In this document: one piece after another, positions 17,319 to 28,716 of the stretch
Layout of the letters: each line of letters opens with the position of its first letter
Numbering within the stretch: position 1 is the stretch's first letter
NCBI RefSeq assembly: GCF_932526225.1
Contig: NC_064044.1
Span: 5,059,747 to 5,123,746 of the forward strand
Direction of reading: 5' to 3'
Length of the DNA: 64,000 nucleotides
Source: Nematostella vectensis
Lineage: Eukaryota > Cnidaria > Anthozoa > Actiniaria > Edwardsiidae
Position numbers and translations under genes: made by a program
The notes under the pieces: model-generated
Database searches by the model: none
What the model was told of the DNA's origin: nothing
Seen by the model: the letters and a program-made list of their open reading frames with translations, nothing else

Positions 17319-20300
17319 GAAAATCCAAGAAAACGAGATATTGCTTTTCTAAAAATCCAAGAACGGATAGAAACTTTGTTCAAGGACCCGTCTCGTCAGA
17401 TCTCAAATGGCTGGTCGATCACATTGTGATTCTCACTGGAACGTACGGAAGCACAACAGAACTTGTTTCTGTGTCCTACTGAAAACCATCCTTCGAGTTA
17501 CGAATTTGTCATTTCACAATTGGATTTGCGCGTATTTAGCATTACGATCGCCATCAAAACGGGCTATAGTTGCCAAAACATATATTTACATTTAAAATTC
17601 ATATTAGACCTTGTTTTATATTCCGGCGTTCGAACTTTCCACGTTCCTGTCCAGAAACTTGTTGAAATTTGCAAGAGCTATTCGATTCCCCTTTAAGTAC
17701 TTTTCTACATATAATTTGTATTAGACCTTGTTTTATATTCCGGCGTTCGAACTTTCCACGTTCCTGTCCAGAAACTTGTTGAAATTTGCAAGAGCTATTC
17801 GATTCCCCTTTAAGTACTTTTCTACATATAATTTGGAGTTATAAACCGAGACATTTTTATACGTTGCCCATGAGCCATTGCGGGTTCATGCTCGGAAAGA
17901 ACAGTCCCGAAGATTAGACGTTCTAATTCTGAACACGATTTACCCGAAAGCATGGTCAGAAAAAGTTTTGATTGCTTGTTTGCTTTTTTTTTTAGAAATG
18001 GACATAGAATACAGGCACGGAAATGACTCAGACTCCAAACTCGTGAAAAACATGCGAGTTCCACAGTGATGTTTCCCTGGTGCGCGCTGTATATTTTTAT
18101 TTGCTTTTTGCTTGCCATTTACTTATTTCTTTTACAAATTGTTCCTCCTCGTGTTAAGACTATTTTTTTATGATAATAGAAAATTCCTATTCTCAACATC
18201 CTATTAACGAGATACACCTTAATTGGACACTGCAATGCATTGTGGTTTCTAAAAGAAGAGAATATATACGTCTTCTTTTAACTCAGATTTCATTTCTGTT
18301 CATCTTGTATCCTCGGGAAGACTTCTACGGCAAACTAAAATTCTTGAAGGTGCTCTCGTCTTCTTCTAACTCTTTGGCAAGTAGTACATCAAGTTGCTGA
18401 TTAGTTTTGCTATTTTCGCTTCTTTTTCGTTTTCTGCTTTTAGACGCTGCAAAGAAAAACACTTCGGGCGCTATTTCAAAAACTGCGCAAAACAGAATAA
18501 GTTGAGTGAGAAGACGCGAACGACGTTTCTATTCCTATGGAGATGAATTCCTGCTCGAACAAGACTCTGCCCGATTCGCCATTGCGAAGACCTTGGGTTG
18601 CAGCGGCGGCTTTGGAAGGGGCACTCATAGTTTTTCTAAACTTTCTTACGCTTTTTGTGTTCGCTACTGACGCACTTAGAATAAGACGCTTTTGGGGCGT
18701 AACGTGGTGGAGAGACACTAGATGCAGCCGCGCAACAACCAGCAACTGCCTTAAGACAGGGAGAAAATATCTGTTGATCAGTTTGACGCTTGCGGACTTG
18801 CTAAGCGGAATCTCGGCCATTTCATCAGTTCCGGATATTTTCAACTCAGACGTGACGGTACTAGTGCCGCCATTCTATCGTCAAAACACCAGTATATCTT
18901 TTAAATCCCACTTTATAATGGTAACTGCTAATTCCTCACTGCTTGGTCTTGCTCTAATCTCTTTAGAATGCTGTTTATCGGTTTTGTCTCCTATCCGTCA
19001 TCGACTTGTAAGCAAAACCTCTTACTACGTATGCATCACAATACAATGGGCAATTCCAATTTGCCAAGCGATACTGATTCAATTTTCCGTTTATGCTATT
19101 ACTTTGACTTTTCCTGTATCCATGACAGTCGTTTTCATTAGCAACGTGTCTATTTACGTAACAGTGAGAGAAAATCCAAGAAAACGAGATATTGCTTTTC
19201 TAAAAATCTAAGAACGGATAGAAACTTTGTTCAAGGACCCGTCTCGTCAGATCTCAAATGGCTGGTCGATCACATTGTGATTCTCAATGGAACGTACGGA
19301 AGCACAACAGAACTTGTTTCTGTGTCCTACTGAAAACCATCCTTCGAGTTACGAATTTGTCATTTCACAATTGGATTTGCGCGTATTTAGCATTACGATC
19401 GCCATCAAAACGGGCTATAGTTGCCAAAACATATATTTACATTTAAAATTCATATTAGACCTTGTTTTATATTCCGGCGTTCGAACTTTCCACGTTCCTG
19501 TCCAGAAACTTGTTGAAATTTGCAAGAGCTATTCGATTCCCCTTTAAGTACTTTTCTACATATAATTTGTATTAGACCTTGTTTTATATTCCGGCGTTCG
19601 AACTTTCCACGTTCCTGTCCAGAAACTTGTCGAAATTTGCAAGAGCTATTCGATTCCCCTTTAAGTACTTTTCTACATATAATTTGGAGTTATAAACCGA
19701 GACATTTTTATACGTTGCCCATGAGCCATTGCGGGTTCATGCTCGGAAAGAACAGTCCCGAAGATTAGACGTTCTAATTCTGAACACGATTTACCCGAAA
19801 GCATGGCCAGAAAAAGTTTTGATTGCTTGTTTGCTTTTTTTTTTAGAAATGGACATAGAATACAGGCACGGAAATGACTCAGACTCCAAACTCGTGAAAA
19901 ACATGCGAGTTCCACAGTGATGTTTCCCTGGTGCGCGCTGTATATTTTTATTTGCTTTTTGCTTGCCATTTACTTATTTCTTTTACAAATTGTTCCTCCT
20001 CGTGTTAAGACTATTTTTTTATGATAATAGAAAATTCCTATTCTCAACATCCTATTAACGAGATACACCTTAATTGGACACTGCAATGCATTGTGGTTTC
20101 TAAAAGAAGACAATATATACGTCTTCTTTTAACTCAGATTTCATTTCTGTTCATCTTGTATCCTTGGGAAGACTTCTACGGCAAACTAAAATTCTTGAAG
20201 GTGCTCTCGTCTTCTTCTAACTCTTTGGCAAGTAGTACATCAAGTTGCTGATTAGTTTTGCTATTTTCGCTTCTTTTTCGTTTTCTGCTTTTAGACGCTG

Positions 20301-21021
20301 CAATTAAAAACACTTCGGGCGCTATTTCAAAAACTGCGCAAAACAGACTAAGTTGAGTGAGAAGACGCGAACGACGTTTCTATTCCTATGGAGATGAATT
20401 CCTGCTCGAACAAGACTCTGCCCGATTCGCCATTGCGAAGACCTTGGGTTGCAGCGGCGGCTTTGGAAGGGGCACTCATAGTTTTTCTAAACTTTCTTAC
20501 GCTTTTTGTGTTCGCTACTGACGCACTTAGAATAAGACGCTTTTGGGGCGTAACGTGGTGGAGAGACACTAGATGCAGCCGCGCAACAACCAGCAACTGC
20601 CTTAAGACAGGGAGAAAATATCTGTTGATCAGTTTGACGCTTGCGGACTTGCTAAGCGGAATCTCGGCCATTTCATCAGTTCCGGATATTTTCAACTCAG
20701 ACGTGACGGTACTACTGCCGCCATTCTATCGTGAAAACACCAGTATATCTTTTAAATCCCACTTTATAATGGTAACTGCTAATTCCTCACTGCTTGGTCT
20801 TGCTCTAATCTCGTTAGAATGCTGTTTATCGGTTTTGTCTCCTATCCGTCATCGACTTGTAAGCAAAACCTCTTACTACATATGCATCACAATGCAATGG
20901 GCAATTCCAATTTGCCAAGCGATACTGATTCAATTTTCCGTTTATGCTATTACTTTGACTTTTCCTGTATCCATGACAGTCGTTTTCATTAGCAACGTGT
21001 CTATTTACGTAACAGTGAGAG
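17319..21021 (+). repeat. 1.85-kb perfect-junction tandem duplication
   Basis: The sequence from AAAATCCAAGAAAACGAG at 17319 to the receptor codon at 19169 is repeated from 19170 to about 21021 with very few differences. The boundary lies inside the GPCR frame: the first copy reads into AAAATCC while the second continues with the receptor sequence. Each copy also contains a 115-bp internal tandem repeat (TTAGACCTTGTTTTATATTC start). Confidence 0.93.
18537..19211 (+). pseudogene. Class A GPCR copy 1, truncated after TM5
   Basis: Identical in start and nearly identical over 211 residues to the intact copy at 20388, with about four substitutions. At the duplication junction it switches to 13 foreign residues (E-N-P-R-K-R-D-I-A-F-L-K-I) and stops. 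It therefore has TM1 to TM5 but lacks the third intracellular loop, TM6, TM7 and the tail, so it cannot be a normal receptor. A truncated product acting on the full-length receptor is conceivable but speculative. It is intronless and in the same orientation as copy 2. Confidence 0.88.
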
Positions 21022-21722
21022 TTAAAAACCGTCGCTACGGCCGCCGCGGTACTCCTGCTATAAAAAACGAGCGAAAACTTTTAAAAACGATTTTCATTTT
21101 AACAGCGTTGTCGCTATCGACTTGGGTTCCAGCGCTGGTGATTATTCCCATGATAAAACGTATCTTCGATAAAAAGAGCGTTACATGTGAAGATAAAACA
21201 TCTGTACTTCCACTGAAAAGGGTTGCGAACATTGCGCGCCTTTTCAACAGCCTTATAAATCCTATTGTGTACGTCCTGCGCATGCGCGCATTCAGACGCG
21301 CAATCTTTCTTTTAATATTCTGCAATCGACGGTCATCATGCGTCCAGCCTCAGATTCAACCGAGTTGTTTTGCAAGACACAATACAAGGAGGGTCTATGC
21401 AAGAAACAATAGAAGGTACTTTATGCGGGAAAGCGATATAAACCCTGAGCGTTACATTGTCGGTAATAACAAATCTATTTCCCAGAGCCCGCGTATCTTA
21501 GTGCCAGCGGCAAAACCACGTTGCGCTCAGGTTGGGCACTGCAGTTCTGTCATACATGAAGTACAATTGCATATCCATGGAAACCATTTGAGAGAATGGT
21601 GGTCACGTGATATACAAAACGACGCGTCTGGTATACAAAAAGTACGGGGAATACGAAGAGCCTCGTTTCACTGCTCAAAAATCCATCGGTCACGTGAAAT
21701 ACCGAGACGAGCCTCAGTTTGA
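20388..21722 (+). CDS. Class A (rhodopsin-like) orphan GPCR, copy 2
   Basis: A single-exon receptor of 444 residues in the plasma membrane. Hydrophobic segments lie at about 22-44, 77-100, 122-146, 163-185, 188-210, 232-255 and 277-298. Family landmarks are L-A-D-L-L in TM2 (85-89) and N-P-I-V-Y in TM7 (291-295). Deviations are E-C-C (144-146) where the D-R-Y motif should be, and T-W-V-P instead of C-W-x-P in TM6. N-x-T/S sites occur at N8 and N117. The third intracellular loop and the tail are basic. The ligand is unknown; resemblance to cnidarian amine/opsin-like orphan expansions is inferred. The start is the first ATG of a conserved M-E-M-N-S shared by all three copies. The tail beyond residue 391 is specific to this copy. 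Confidence 0.9.
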   Translation: MEMNSCSNKTLPDSPLRRPWVAAAALEGALIVFLNFLTLFVFATDALRIRRFWGVTWWRDTRCSRATTSNCLKTGRKYLLISLTLADLLSGISAISSVPDIFNSDVTVLLPPFYRENTSISFKSHFIMVTANSSLLGLALISLECCLSVLSPIRHRLVSKTSYYICITMQWAIPICQAILIQFSVYAITLTFPVSMTVVFISNVSIYVTVRVKNRRYGRRGTPAIKNERKLLKTIFILTALSLSTWVPALVIIPMIKRIFDKKSVTCEDKTSVLPLKRVANIARLFNSLINPIVYVLRMRAFRRAIFLLIFCNRRSSCVQPQIQPSCFARHNTRRVYARNNRRYFMRESDINPERYIVGNNKSISQSPRILVPAAKPRCAQVGHCSSVIHEVQLHIHGNHLREWWSRDIQNDASGIQKVRGIRRASFHCSKIHRSREIPRRASV

Positions 21723-21771
21723 GGTTCACCAGGAGCACAGGGAGCTCACCTCTGAATAAAGTTAGATTTCC

Positions 21772-22045
21772 TGCCACCCTCTCAACCAAAAGCTGATGGC
21801 TTATCGGTGCCAAGCATTCAAAACTAAACCTGGTTTGTGATATAATACAGTAAATCCCACCTATTTATTAACCTCTGTATAGTATTAAAATTAAAACAAA
21901 AAATCAATACTGAAACAACATTTTAATTCTAAAATGTCACCATTATTACAATTTTCCACGAGGATAAGAATTATTTCTGTCTGTAAGAGATTAGGTCTTC
22001 TTGGTTAAGTATCCCTTTCGCTAGTCATGAGCGATTCACGAAATG
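21772..22045 (+). repeat. Direct repeat A flanking the inverted segment
   Basis: About 274 bp starting TGCCACCCTCTCAACCA and ending GAGCGATTCACGAAATG. It is almost the same as 28438-28716 and in the same orientation. The inverted 6.4-kb arm lies exactly between the two. Confidence 0.92.
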
Positions 22046-22046
22046 A

Positions 22047-23228
22047 CTATTGTACTTCATGTATGACAGAACTGCAGTGCCCAACCTGAGCGCAACGTGG
22101 TTTTGCCGCTGGCACTAAGATACGCAGGCTCTGGGAAATAGATTTGTTATCACCGACAATGTAACGCTCAGGGTTTATATCGTTTTCCCGCATAAAGTAC
22201 CTTCTATTGTTTCTTGGATAGACCCTTCTTGTATTGTGTCTTGCAAAACAACTCGGTTGAATCTGAGGCTGGACGCATGATGACCGTCGATTGCAGAATA
22301 TTAAAAGAAAGATTGCGCGTCTGAATGCGCGCATGCGCAGGACGTACACAATAGGATTTATAAGGCTGTTGAAAAGGCGCGCAATGTTCGCAACCATTAT
22401 CAGTGGAAGTACAGATGTTTTATCTTCACATGTAACGCTCTTTTTATCGAAGATACGTTTTATCATGGGAATAATCACCAGCGCTGGAACCCAAGTCGAT
22501 AGCGACAACGCTGTTAAAATGAAAATCGTTTTTAAAAGTTTTCGCTCGTTTTTTATAGCAGGAGTACCGCGGCGGCCGTAGCGACGGTTTTTAACTCTCA
22601 CTGTTACGTAAATAGACACGTTGCTAATGAAAACGACTGTCATGGATACAGGAAAAGTCAAAGTAATAGCATAAACGGAAAATTGAATCAGTATCGCTTG
22701 GCAAATTGGAATTGCCCATTGTATTGTGATGCATATGTAGTAAGAGGTTTTGCTTACAAGTCGATGACGGATAGGAGACAAAACCGATAAACAGCATTCT
22801 AACGAGATTAGAGCAAGACCAAGCAGTGAGGAATTAGCAGTTACCATTATAAAGTGGGATTTAAAAGATATACTGGTGTTTTGACGATAGAATGGCGGCA
22901 GTAGTACCGTCACGTCTGAGTTGAAAATATCCGGAACTGATGAAATGGCCGAGATTCCGCTTAGCAAGTCCGCAAGCGTCAAACTGATCAACAGATATTT
23001 TCTCCCTGTCTTAAGGCAGTTGCTGGTTGTTGCGCGGCTGCATCTAGTGTCTCTCCACCACGTTACGCCCCAAAAGCGTCTTATTCTAAGTGCGTCAGTA
23101 GCGAACACAAAAAGCGTAAGAAAGTTTAGAAAAGCTATGAGTGCCCCTTCCAAAGCCACCGCTGCAACCCAAGGTCTTCGCAATGGCGAATCGGGCAGAA
23201 TCTTGTTCGAGCAGGAATTCATCTCCAT
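22047..23228 (-). CDS. Class A GPCR, inverted copy 3
   Basis: An intronless frame of 393 residues, about 97 percent identical by eye to copy 2 over 391 residues, with the same seven hydrophobic segments, L-A-D-L-L, E-C-C and N-P-I-V-Y. Substitutions include K to I in N-K-T-L (T to I), E to Q in the second extracellular region, and L-K-R to L-I-M before TM7. Relative to copy 2 it ends right after E-V-Q: the stop codon TAG is formed at the junction with direct repeat A, so the last 53 residues of copy 2 are missing. All transmembrane segments are present, so it may be functional. Confidence 0.9.
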   Translation of the reverse strand: MEMNSCSNKILPDSPLRRPWVAAVALEGALIAFLNFLTLFVFATDALRIRRFWGVTWWRDTRCSRATTSNCLKTGRKYLLISLTLADLLSGISAISSVPDIFNSDVTVLLPPFYRQNTSISFKSHFIMVTANSSLLGLALISLECCLSVLSPIRHRLVSKTSYYICITIQWAIPICQAILIQFSVYAITLTFPVSMTVVFISNVSIYVTVRVKNRRYGRRGTPAIKNERKLLKTIFILTALSLSTWVPALVIIPMIKRIFDKKSVTCEDKTSVLPLIMVANIARLFNSLINPIVYVLRMRAFRRAIFLLIFCNRRSSCVQPQIQPSCFARHNTRRVYPRNNRRYFMRENDINPERYIVGDNKSISQSLRILVPAAKPRCAQVGHCSSVIHEVQ

Positions 23229-24419
23229 AGGAATAGAAACGTCGTTCGCGTCTTCTCACTCAACTTAGTCTGTTTTGCGCAGTTTTTGAAATAGCGCCCG
23301 AAGTGTTTTTCTTTGCAGCGTCTAAAAGCAGAAAACGAAAAAAGCGAAAATAGCAAAACTAATCAGCAACTTGATTTACTACTTGCCAAAGAGTTAGAAG
23401 AAGACGAGAGCACCTTCAAGAATTTTAGTTTGCCGTAGAAGTCTTCCCAAGGATACAAGATGAACAGAAATGAAATCTGAGTTAAAAGAAGACGTATATA
23501 TTGTCTTCTTTTAGAAACCACAATGCATTGCAGTGTCCAATTAAGGTGTATCTCGTTAATAGGATGTTGAGAATAGGAATTTTCTATTATCATAATTACT
23601 CGGAAAAAGTGGGTGTGTAGAAAATAGTCTTGACACGAGGACGAGCATTTTGTAGAAAAAATAAGTTAATGGCAAGCAACAAGCAAATAAAGCCATTTGA
23701 GATCTGACGAGACGGGTCCTTGAACAAAGTTTCTATCCGTTCTTGGATTTTTAGAAAAGCAATATCTCGTTTTCTTGGATTTTCGAGACGGCGAAACGCC
23801 GTTTTGAATTTCTCGGATTGACCGTATTCGTCTCGGAATTTCTCGGATTGACCATTTGCCTCCCCCTTTTTGCTAGCGTTTTACCAGGATCTTCGACTTA
23901 AGGTTTTCCAGCGAAGTTAAATTTTGTGTTCCTGTCTGTATACCAGAATACCATATTCGTTTTATACCAACGAAACCCAAGATATTTCGTCGTAAAACTA
24001 AGTTCTCAATCCTTCTTCATCTAAAAAAGAGAAGGAAAGCTCTTGGTGAGCGAACAATGGGCTTAACTTTCCCTAGGTAACGAATTTTCTGACAACGAAG
24101 CCATAAATATATTCCCAAATTGAAAATATCTCGTTCTTGACTCTCACATTGACATACCCAATCTTATAAAAGAAACGCAGCGCCTCCAAACCTCTATATG
24201 TTTACTTCTCGTAGATTCTTATGATTCAGATTGAGCTCATGTGAAGGATTTGTCATAACGTCCGTTAAATCATCTACAGTGTCAGAACATTTTCTCCAAA
24301 AACGAGGATAACACGCCTATTTCAAATCAGTTCGTTTTAGCTATTTTCAAGACAAGATTTTAAAAACAAACTCATAGTTCGGCTTTTCAGTAGTACTTTA
24401 ACGCTTTTTAATTAGGATG

Positions 24420-27400
24420 TAACATTTGAGGAACTCGCCCAAGGAACGCTAAGGATCGGATGCAAACACCCACGCTATCACGTGACAAACACAATTTGCA
24501 TTAGTCAAGCGCAAAAGAACAACTGAAGTTATTTTCCAACAAGAAGTTTTAAATGTATGAGATATATTCTATTTACAATTGATGCGCTTTTATACTCTCC
24601 TTTTTATCTCTGATTTAGCCTCCATCAATTTTTGACAAATTTATATGCCTAGCATTTTACTGTGCATACATAACATCTTAAGTTGATTGCAAGCTAGATT
24701 ATACCACCTGTAAATTTCATCAGAAATTGTTTGAAAATGCGCAACTAACGACTTCACAATTGAAAAGTAGGCTTTCCTTAAGGGACACCGAGACAAACTG
24801 TCCCCCGATGTCTATAAAACCTCTTTCACCACTTAAAACGAATTCATCTTTAAATTTCTTCTAAACTTTTCTAATCTTCTTTATGCTAACTTTTCGGTTT
24901 CTTATGAAAAGTTGAGCTAGGAGAAGTGAGAAAGTTTAAAGCACAACGTTTGTCAGCTGTTTTGGTGGAAAACCATATATTAATATTTTCCATCAATGGG
25001 TGGCACAGCCAGACTATTTTAACCAGCTCAATTAGCTCTTTTCAAGACAAAACAATAAAAACAAATTGATGTTTAGATTTTATGGTTCGGCTTTTCAGCA
25101 TTTATTTCTTTGACTTTACCGCTTTTTAATCAAGATGTAACTTTTGAGAATTTCACTCAAGGAAGGCTAAGGATAGGATGCAGAAACCCACGCTATCACG
25201 TGACAAGAAACGTGTGCATTAGTCATGCGCAAAAGAACACCTGAAGTTATTTTCCAACAAGAAAGTCTAAATGTAGGAAATATATTCTATTTACAAATGG
25301 AGTGCTTTTATACTCTCCTTTTTATCTCTGATTTAGCTTCCATCAACTTTTGACAAATTTATATGCCTAGCATTTTACTGTGCATACATAACAAATCTTG
25401 TTGATTGCAAGCTAGATTATACTACACTTAAATTTCATCAGAAAATGTTTGGAAACGCGAAACTAACGACTTCACAATTGAAAAGTAGGCTTTCATTAAG
25501 GGACACCGAGACAAACTGTCCCCCGATGTCTATAAAACCTCTTTCACCACTTAAAACGAATTCATCTTTAAATTTCTTCTAAACTTTTCTAATCTTCTTT
25601 ATGCTAACTTTTCGGTTTCTTATGAAAAGTTGAGCTAGGAGAAGTGAGAAAGTTTAAAGCACAACGTTTGTCAGCTGTTTTGGTGGAAAACCATATATTA
25701 ATATTTTCCATCAATGGGTGGCACAGCCAGACTATTTTAACCAGCTCAATTAGCTCTTTTCAAGACAAAACAATAAAAACAAATTGATGTTTAGATTTTA
25801 TGGTTCGGCTTTTCAGCATTTATTTCTTTGACTTTACCGCTTTTTAATCAAGATGTAACTTTTGAGAATTTCACTCAAGGAAGGCTAAGGATAGGATGCA
25901 GAAACCCACGCTATCACGTGACAAGAAACGTGTGCATTAGTCATGCGCAAAAGAACACCTGAAGTTATTTTCCAACAAGAAAGTCTAAATGTAGGAAATA
26001 TATTCTATTTACAAATGGAGTGCTTTTATACTCTCCTTTTTATCTCTGATTTAGCCTCCATCAACTTTTGACAAATTTATATGCCTAGCATTTTACTGTG
26101 CATACATAACAAATCTTGTTGATTGCAAGCTAGATTATACTACACTTAAATTTCATCAGAAAATGTTTGGAAACGCGAAACTAACGACTTCACAATTGAA
26201 AAGTAGGCTTTCATTAAGGGACACCGAGACAAACTGTCCCCCGATGTCTATAAAACCTCTTTCACCACTTAAAACGAATTCATCTTTAAATTTCTTCTAA
26301 ACTTTTCTAATCTTCTTTATGCTAACTTTTCGGTTTCTTATGAAAAGTTGAGCTAGGAGAAGTGAGAAAGTTTAAAGCACAACGTTTGTCAGCTGTTTTG
26401 GTGGAAAACCATATATTAATATTTTCCATCAATGGGTGGCACAGCCAGACTATTTTAACCAGCTCAATTAGCTCTTTTCAAGACAAAACAATAAAAACAA
26501 ATTGATGTTTAGATTTTATGGTTCGGCTTTTCAGCATTTATTTCTTTGACTTTACCGCTTTTTAATCAAGATGTAACTTTTGAGAATTTCACTCAAGGAA
26601 GGCTAAGGATAGGATGCAGAAACCCACGCTATCACGTGACAAGAAACGTGTGCATTAGTCATGCGCAAAAGAACACCTGAAGTTATTTTCCAACAAGAAA
26701 GTCTAAATGTAGAAAATATATTCTATTTACAAATGGAGTGCTTTTATACTCTCCTTTTTATCTCTGATTTAGCTTCCATCAACTTTTGACAAATTTATAT
26801 GCCTAGCATTTTACTGTGCATACATAACAAATCTTGTTGATTGCAAGCTAGATTATACTACACTTAAATTTCATCAGAAAATGTTTGGAAACGCGAAACT
26901 AACGACTTCACAATTGAAAAGTAGGCTTTCATTAAGGGACACCGAGACAAACTGTCCCCCGATGTCTATAAAACCTCTTTCACCACTTAAAACGAATTCA
27001 TCTTTAAATTTCTTCTAAACTTTTCTAATCTTCTTTATGCTAACTTTTCGGTTTCTTATGAAAAGTTGAGCTAGGAGAAGTGAGAAAGTTTAAAGCACAA
27101 CGTTTGTCAGCTGTTTTGGTGGAAAACCATATATTAATATTTTCCATCAATGGGTGGCACAGCCAGACTATTTTAACCAGCTCAATTAGCTCTTTTCAAG
27201 ACAAAACAATAAAAACAAATTGATGTTTAGATTTTATGGTTCGGCTTTTCAGCATTTATTTCTTTGACTTTACCGCTTTTTAATCAAGATGTAACTTTTG
27301 AGAATTTCACTCAAGGAAGGCTAAGGATAGGATGCAGAAACCCACGCTATCACGTGACAAGAAACGTGTGCATTAGTCATGCGCAAAAGAACACCTGAAG

Positions 27401-28420
27401 TTATTTTCCAACAAGAAAGTCTAAATGTAGGAAATATATTCTATTTACAAATGGAGTGCTTTTATACTCTCCTTTTTATCTCTGATTTAGCCTCCATCAA
27501 CTTTTGACAAATTTATATGCCTAGCATTTTACTGTGCATACATAACAAATCTTGTTGATTGCAAGCTAGATTATACTACACTTAAATTTCATCAGAAAAT
27601 GTTTGGAAACGCGAAACTAACGACTTCACAATTGAAAAGTAGGCTTTCATTAAGGGACACCGAGACAAACTGTCCCCCGATGTCTATAAAACCTCTTTCA
27701 CCACTTAAAACGAATTCATCTTTAAATTTCTTCTAAACTTTTCTAATCTTCTTTATGCTAACTTTTCGGTTTCTTATGAAAAGTTGAGCTAGGAGAAGTG
27801 AGAAAGTTTAAAGCACAACGTTTGTCAGCTGTTTTGGTGGAAAACCATATATTAATATTTTCCATCAATGGGTGCCACAGCCAGACTATTTTAACCAGCT
27901 CAATTAGCTCCTTTCAAGACAAAATAATAAAAACAAATTTATGTTTAGATTTTATGGTTCGGCTTTTCAGCATTTATTTCTTTGACTTTACCGCTTTTTA
28001 ATCAAGATGTAACTTTTGAGAATTTCACTCAAGGAAGGCTAAGGATAGGATGCAGAAACCCACGCTATCACGTGACAAGAAACATGTGCATTGGTCAAGC
28101 GCAAAAGAGCATCTGAAGTTATTTTCCAACAAGAAAGTCTAAATGTAGGAAATATATTCTATTTACAAATGGTGTGCTTTTATACTTTCCTTTTTATCTC
28201 TGATTTAGCCTCCATCAACTTTGGACAAATTTATATGCCTAGCATTTTACTGTGCATACATAAGAAATCTTGTTGATTGCAAGCTAGATTATACCACACT
28301 TAAATTTCATCAGAAAATGTTTGGAAACGACGACTAACGACTTCACAATTGAAAAGCAAGCGTTCCTTTAGGTATACCGAGACTAACTGTCAGATGTCCA
28401 TGAAAAAACGTTTTAACCAC
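24420..28420 (-). repeat. Right array of 718-bp units, nearly identical
   Basis: CCCACGCTATCACGTGAC recurs at about 24469, 25188, 25906, 26624, 27342 and 28060, an exact 718-bp period. On the minus strand each unit has GAGAGTATAAAAGC or a close variant, CACGTG, and a hairpin-like TGGAAAATATTAATA / GGTTTTCCA segment. Units differ by only a few bases. One variable site alternates T, C, T, C between successive units (AGCTTCC or AGCCTCC), which suggests two-unit amplification. No conserved protein frame is present. Confidence 0.93.
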
Positions 28421-28437
28421 CTAACAGTTGTTTAGCT

Positions 28438-28716
28438 TGCCACCCTCTCAACCAAGAGCTGATGGCTTATCAGTGCCAAGCATTCAAAACTAAACCTGGT
28501 TTGTGATATAATACAGAAAATCCCACCAATTTATTAACCTCTGTATAATATTAAAATTAAAACAAAAAATCAATACTGAAACAACATTTTAATTTTAAAA
28601 TGTCACAATTATTACAATTTTCCACGAGGATAAGAATTATTTCTGTCTGTATGAGAAGAGATTAGGTCTTCTTGGTTAAGTATCCCTTTCGCTAGTCATG
28701 AGCGATTCACGAAATG
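28438..28716 (+). repeat. Direct repeat B flanking the inverted segment
   Basis: Second copy of direct repeat A, with an extra short ATGAGA-type insertion and a few substitutions. After its end GAAATG the sequence continues into ordinary flank (CCATCGATGC), whereas copy A runs into the inverted GPCR. Confidence 0.92.

Larger units (their letters stand above)
22046..28437 (-). repeat. Right arm: inverted duplicate of the GPCR module
   Basis: Read on the minus strand it contains, in order, the 718-bp array, the single-copy lead, the 5' flank and the GPCR, the same order as the left arm on the plus strand. Compared with left copies 1 and 2 it lacks about 680 bp between CAAATGGCT and TTATTTGCTT (corresponding to about 17413-18100). 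The arm ends abruptly at both direct repeats. Confidence 0.92.

Noticed and set aside
18476-18844. Minus-strand frames overlapping the GPCR starts (also at 20348 and, on plus, 22921)
   Set aside because: Antisense shadows of the receptor frames; they recur only because the receptor is copied.
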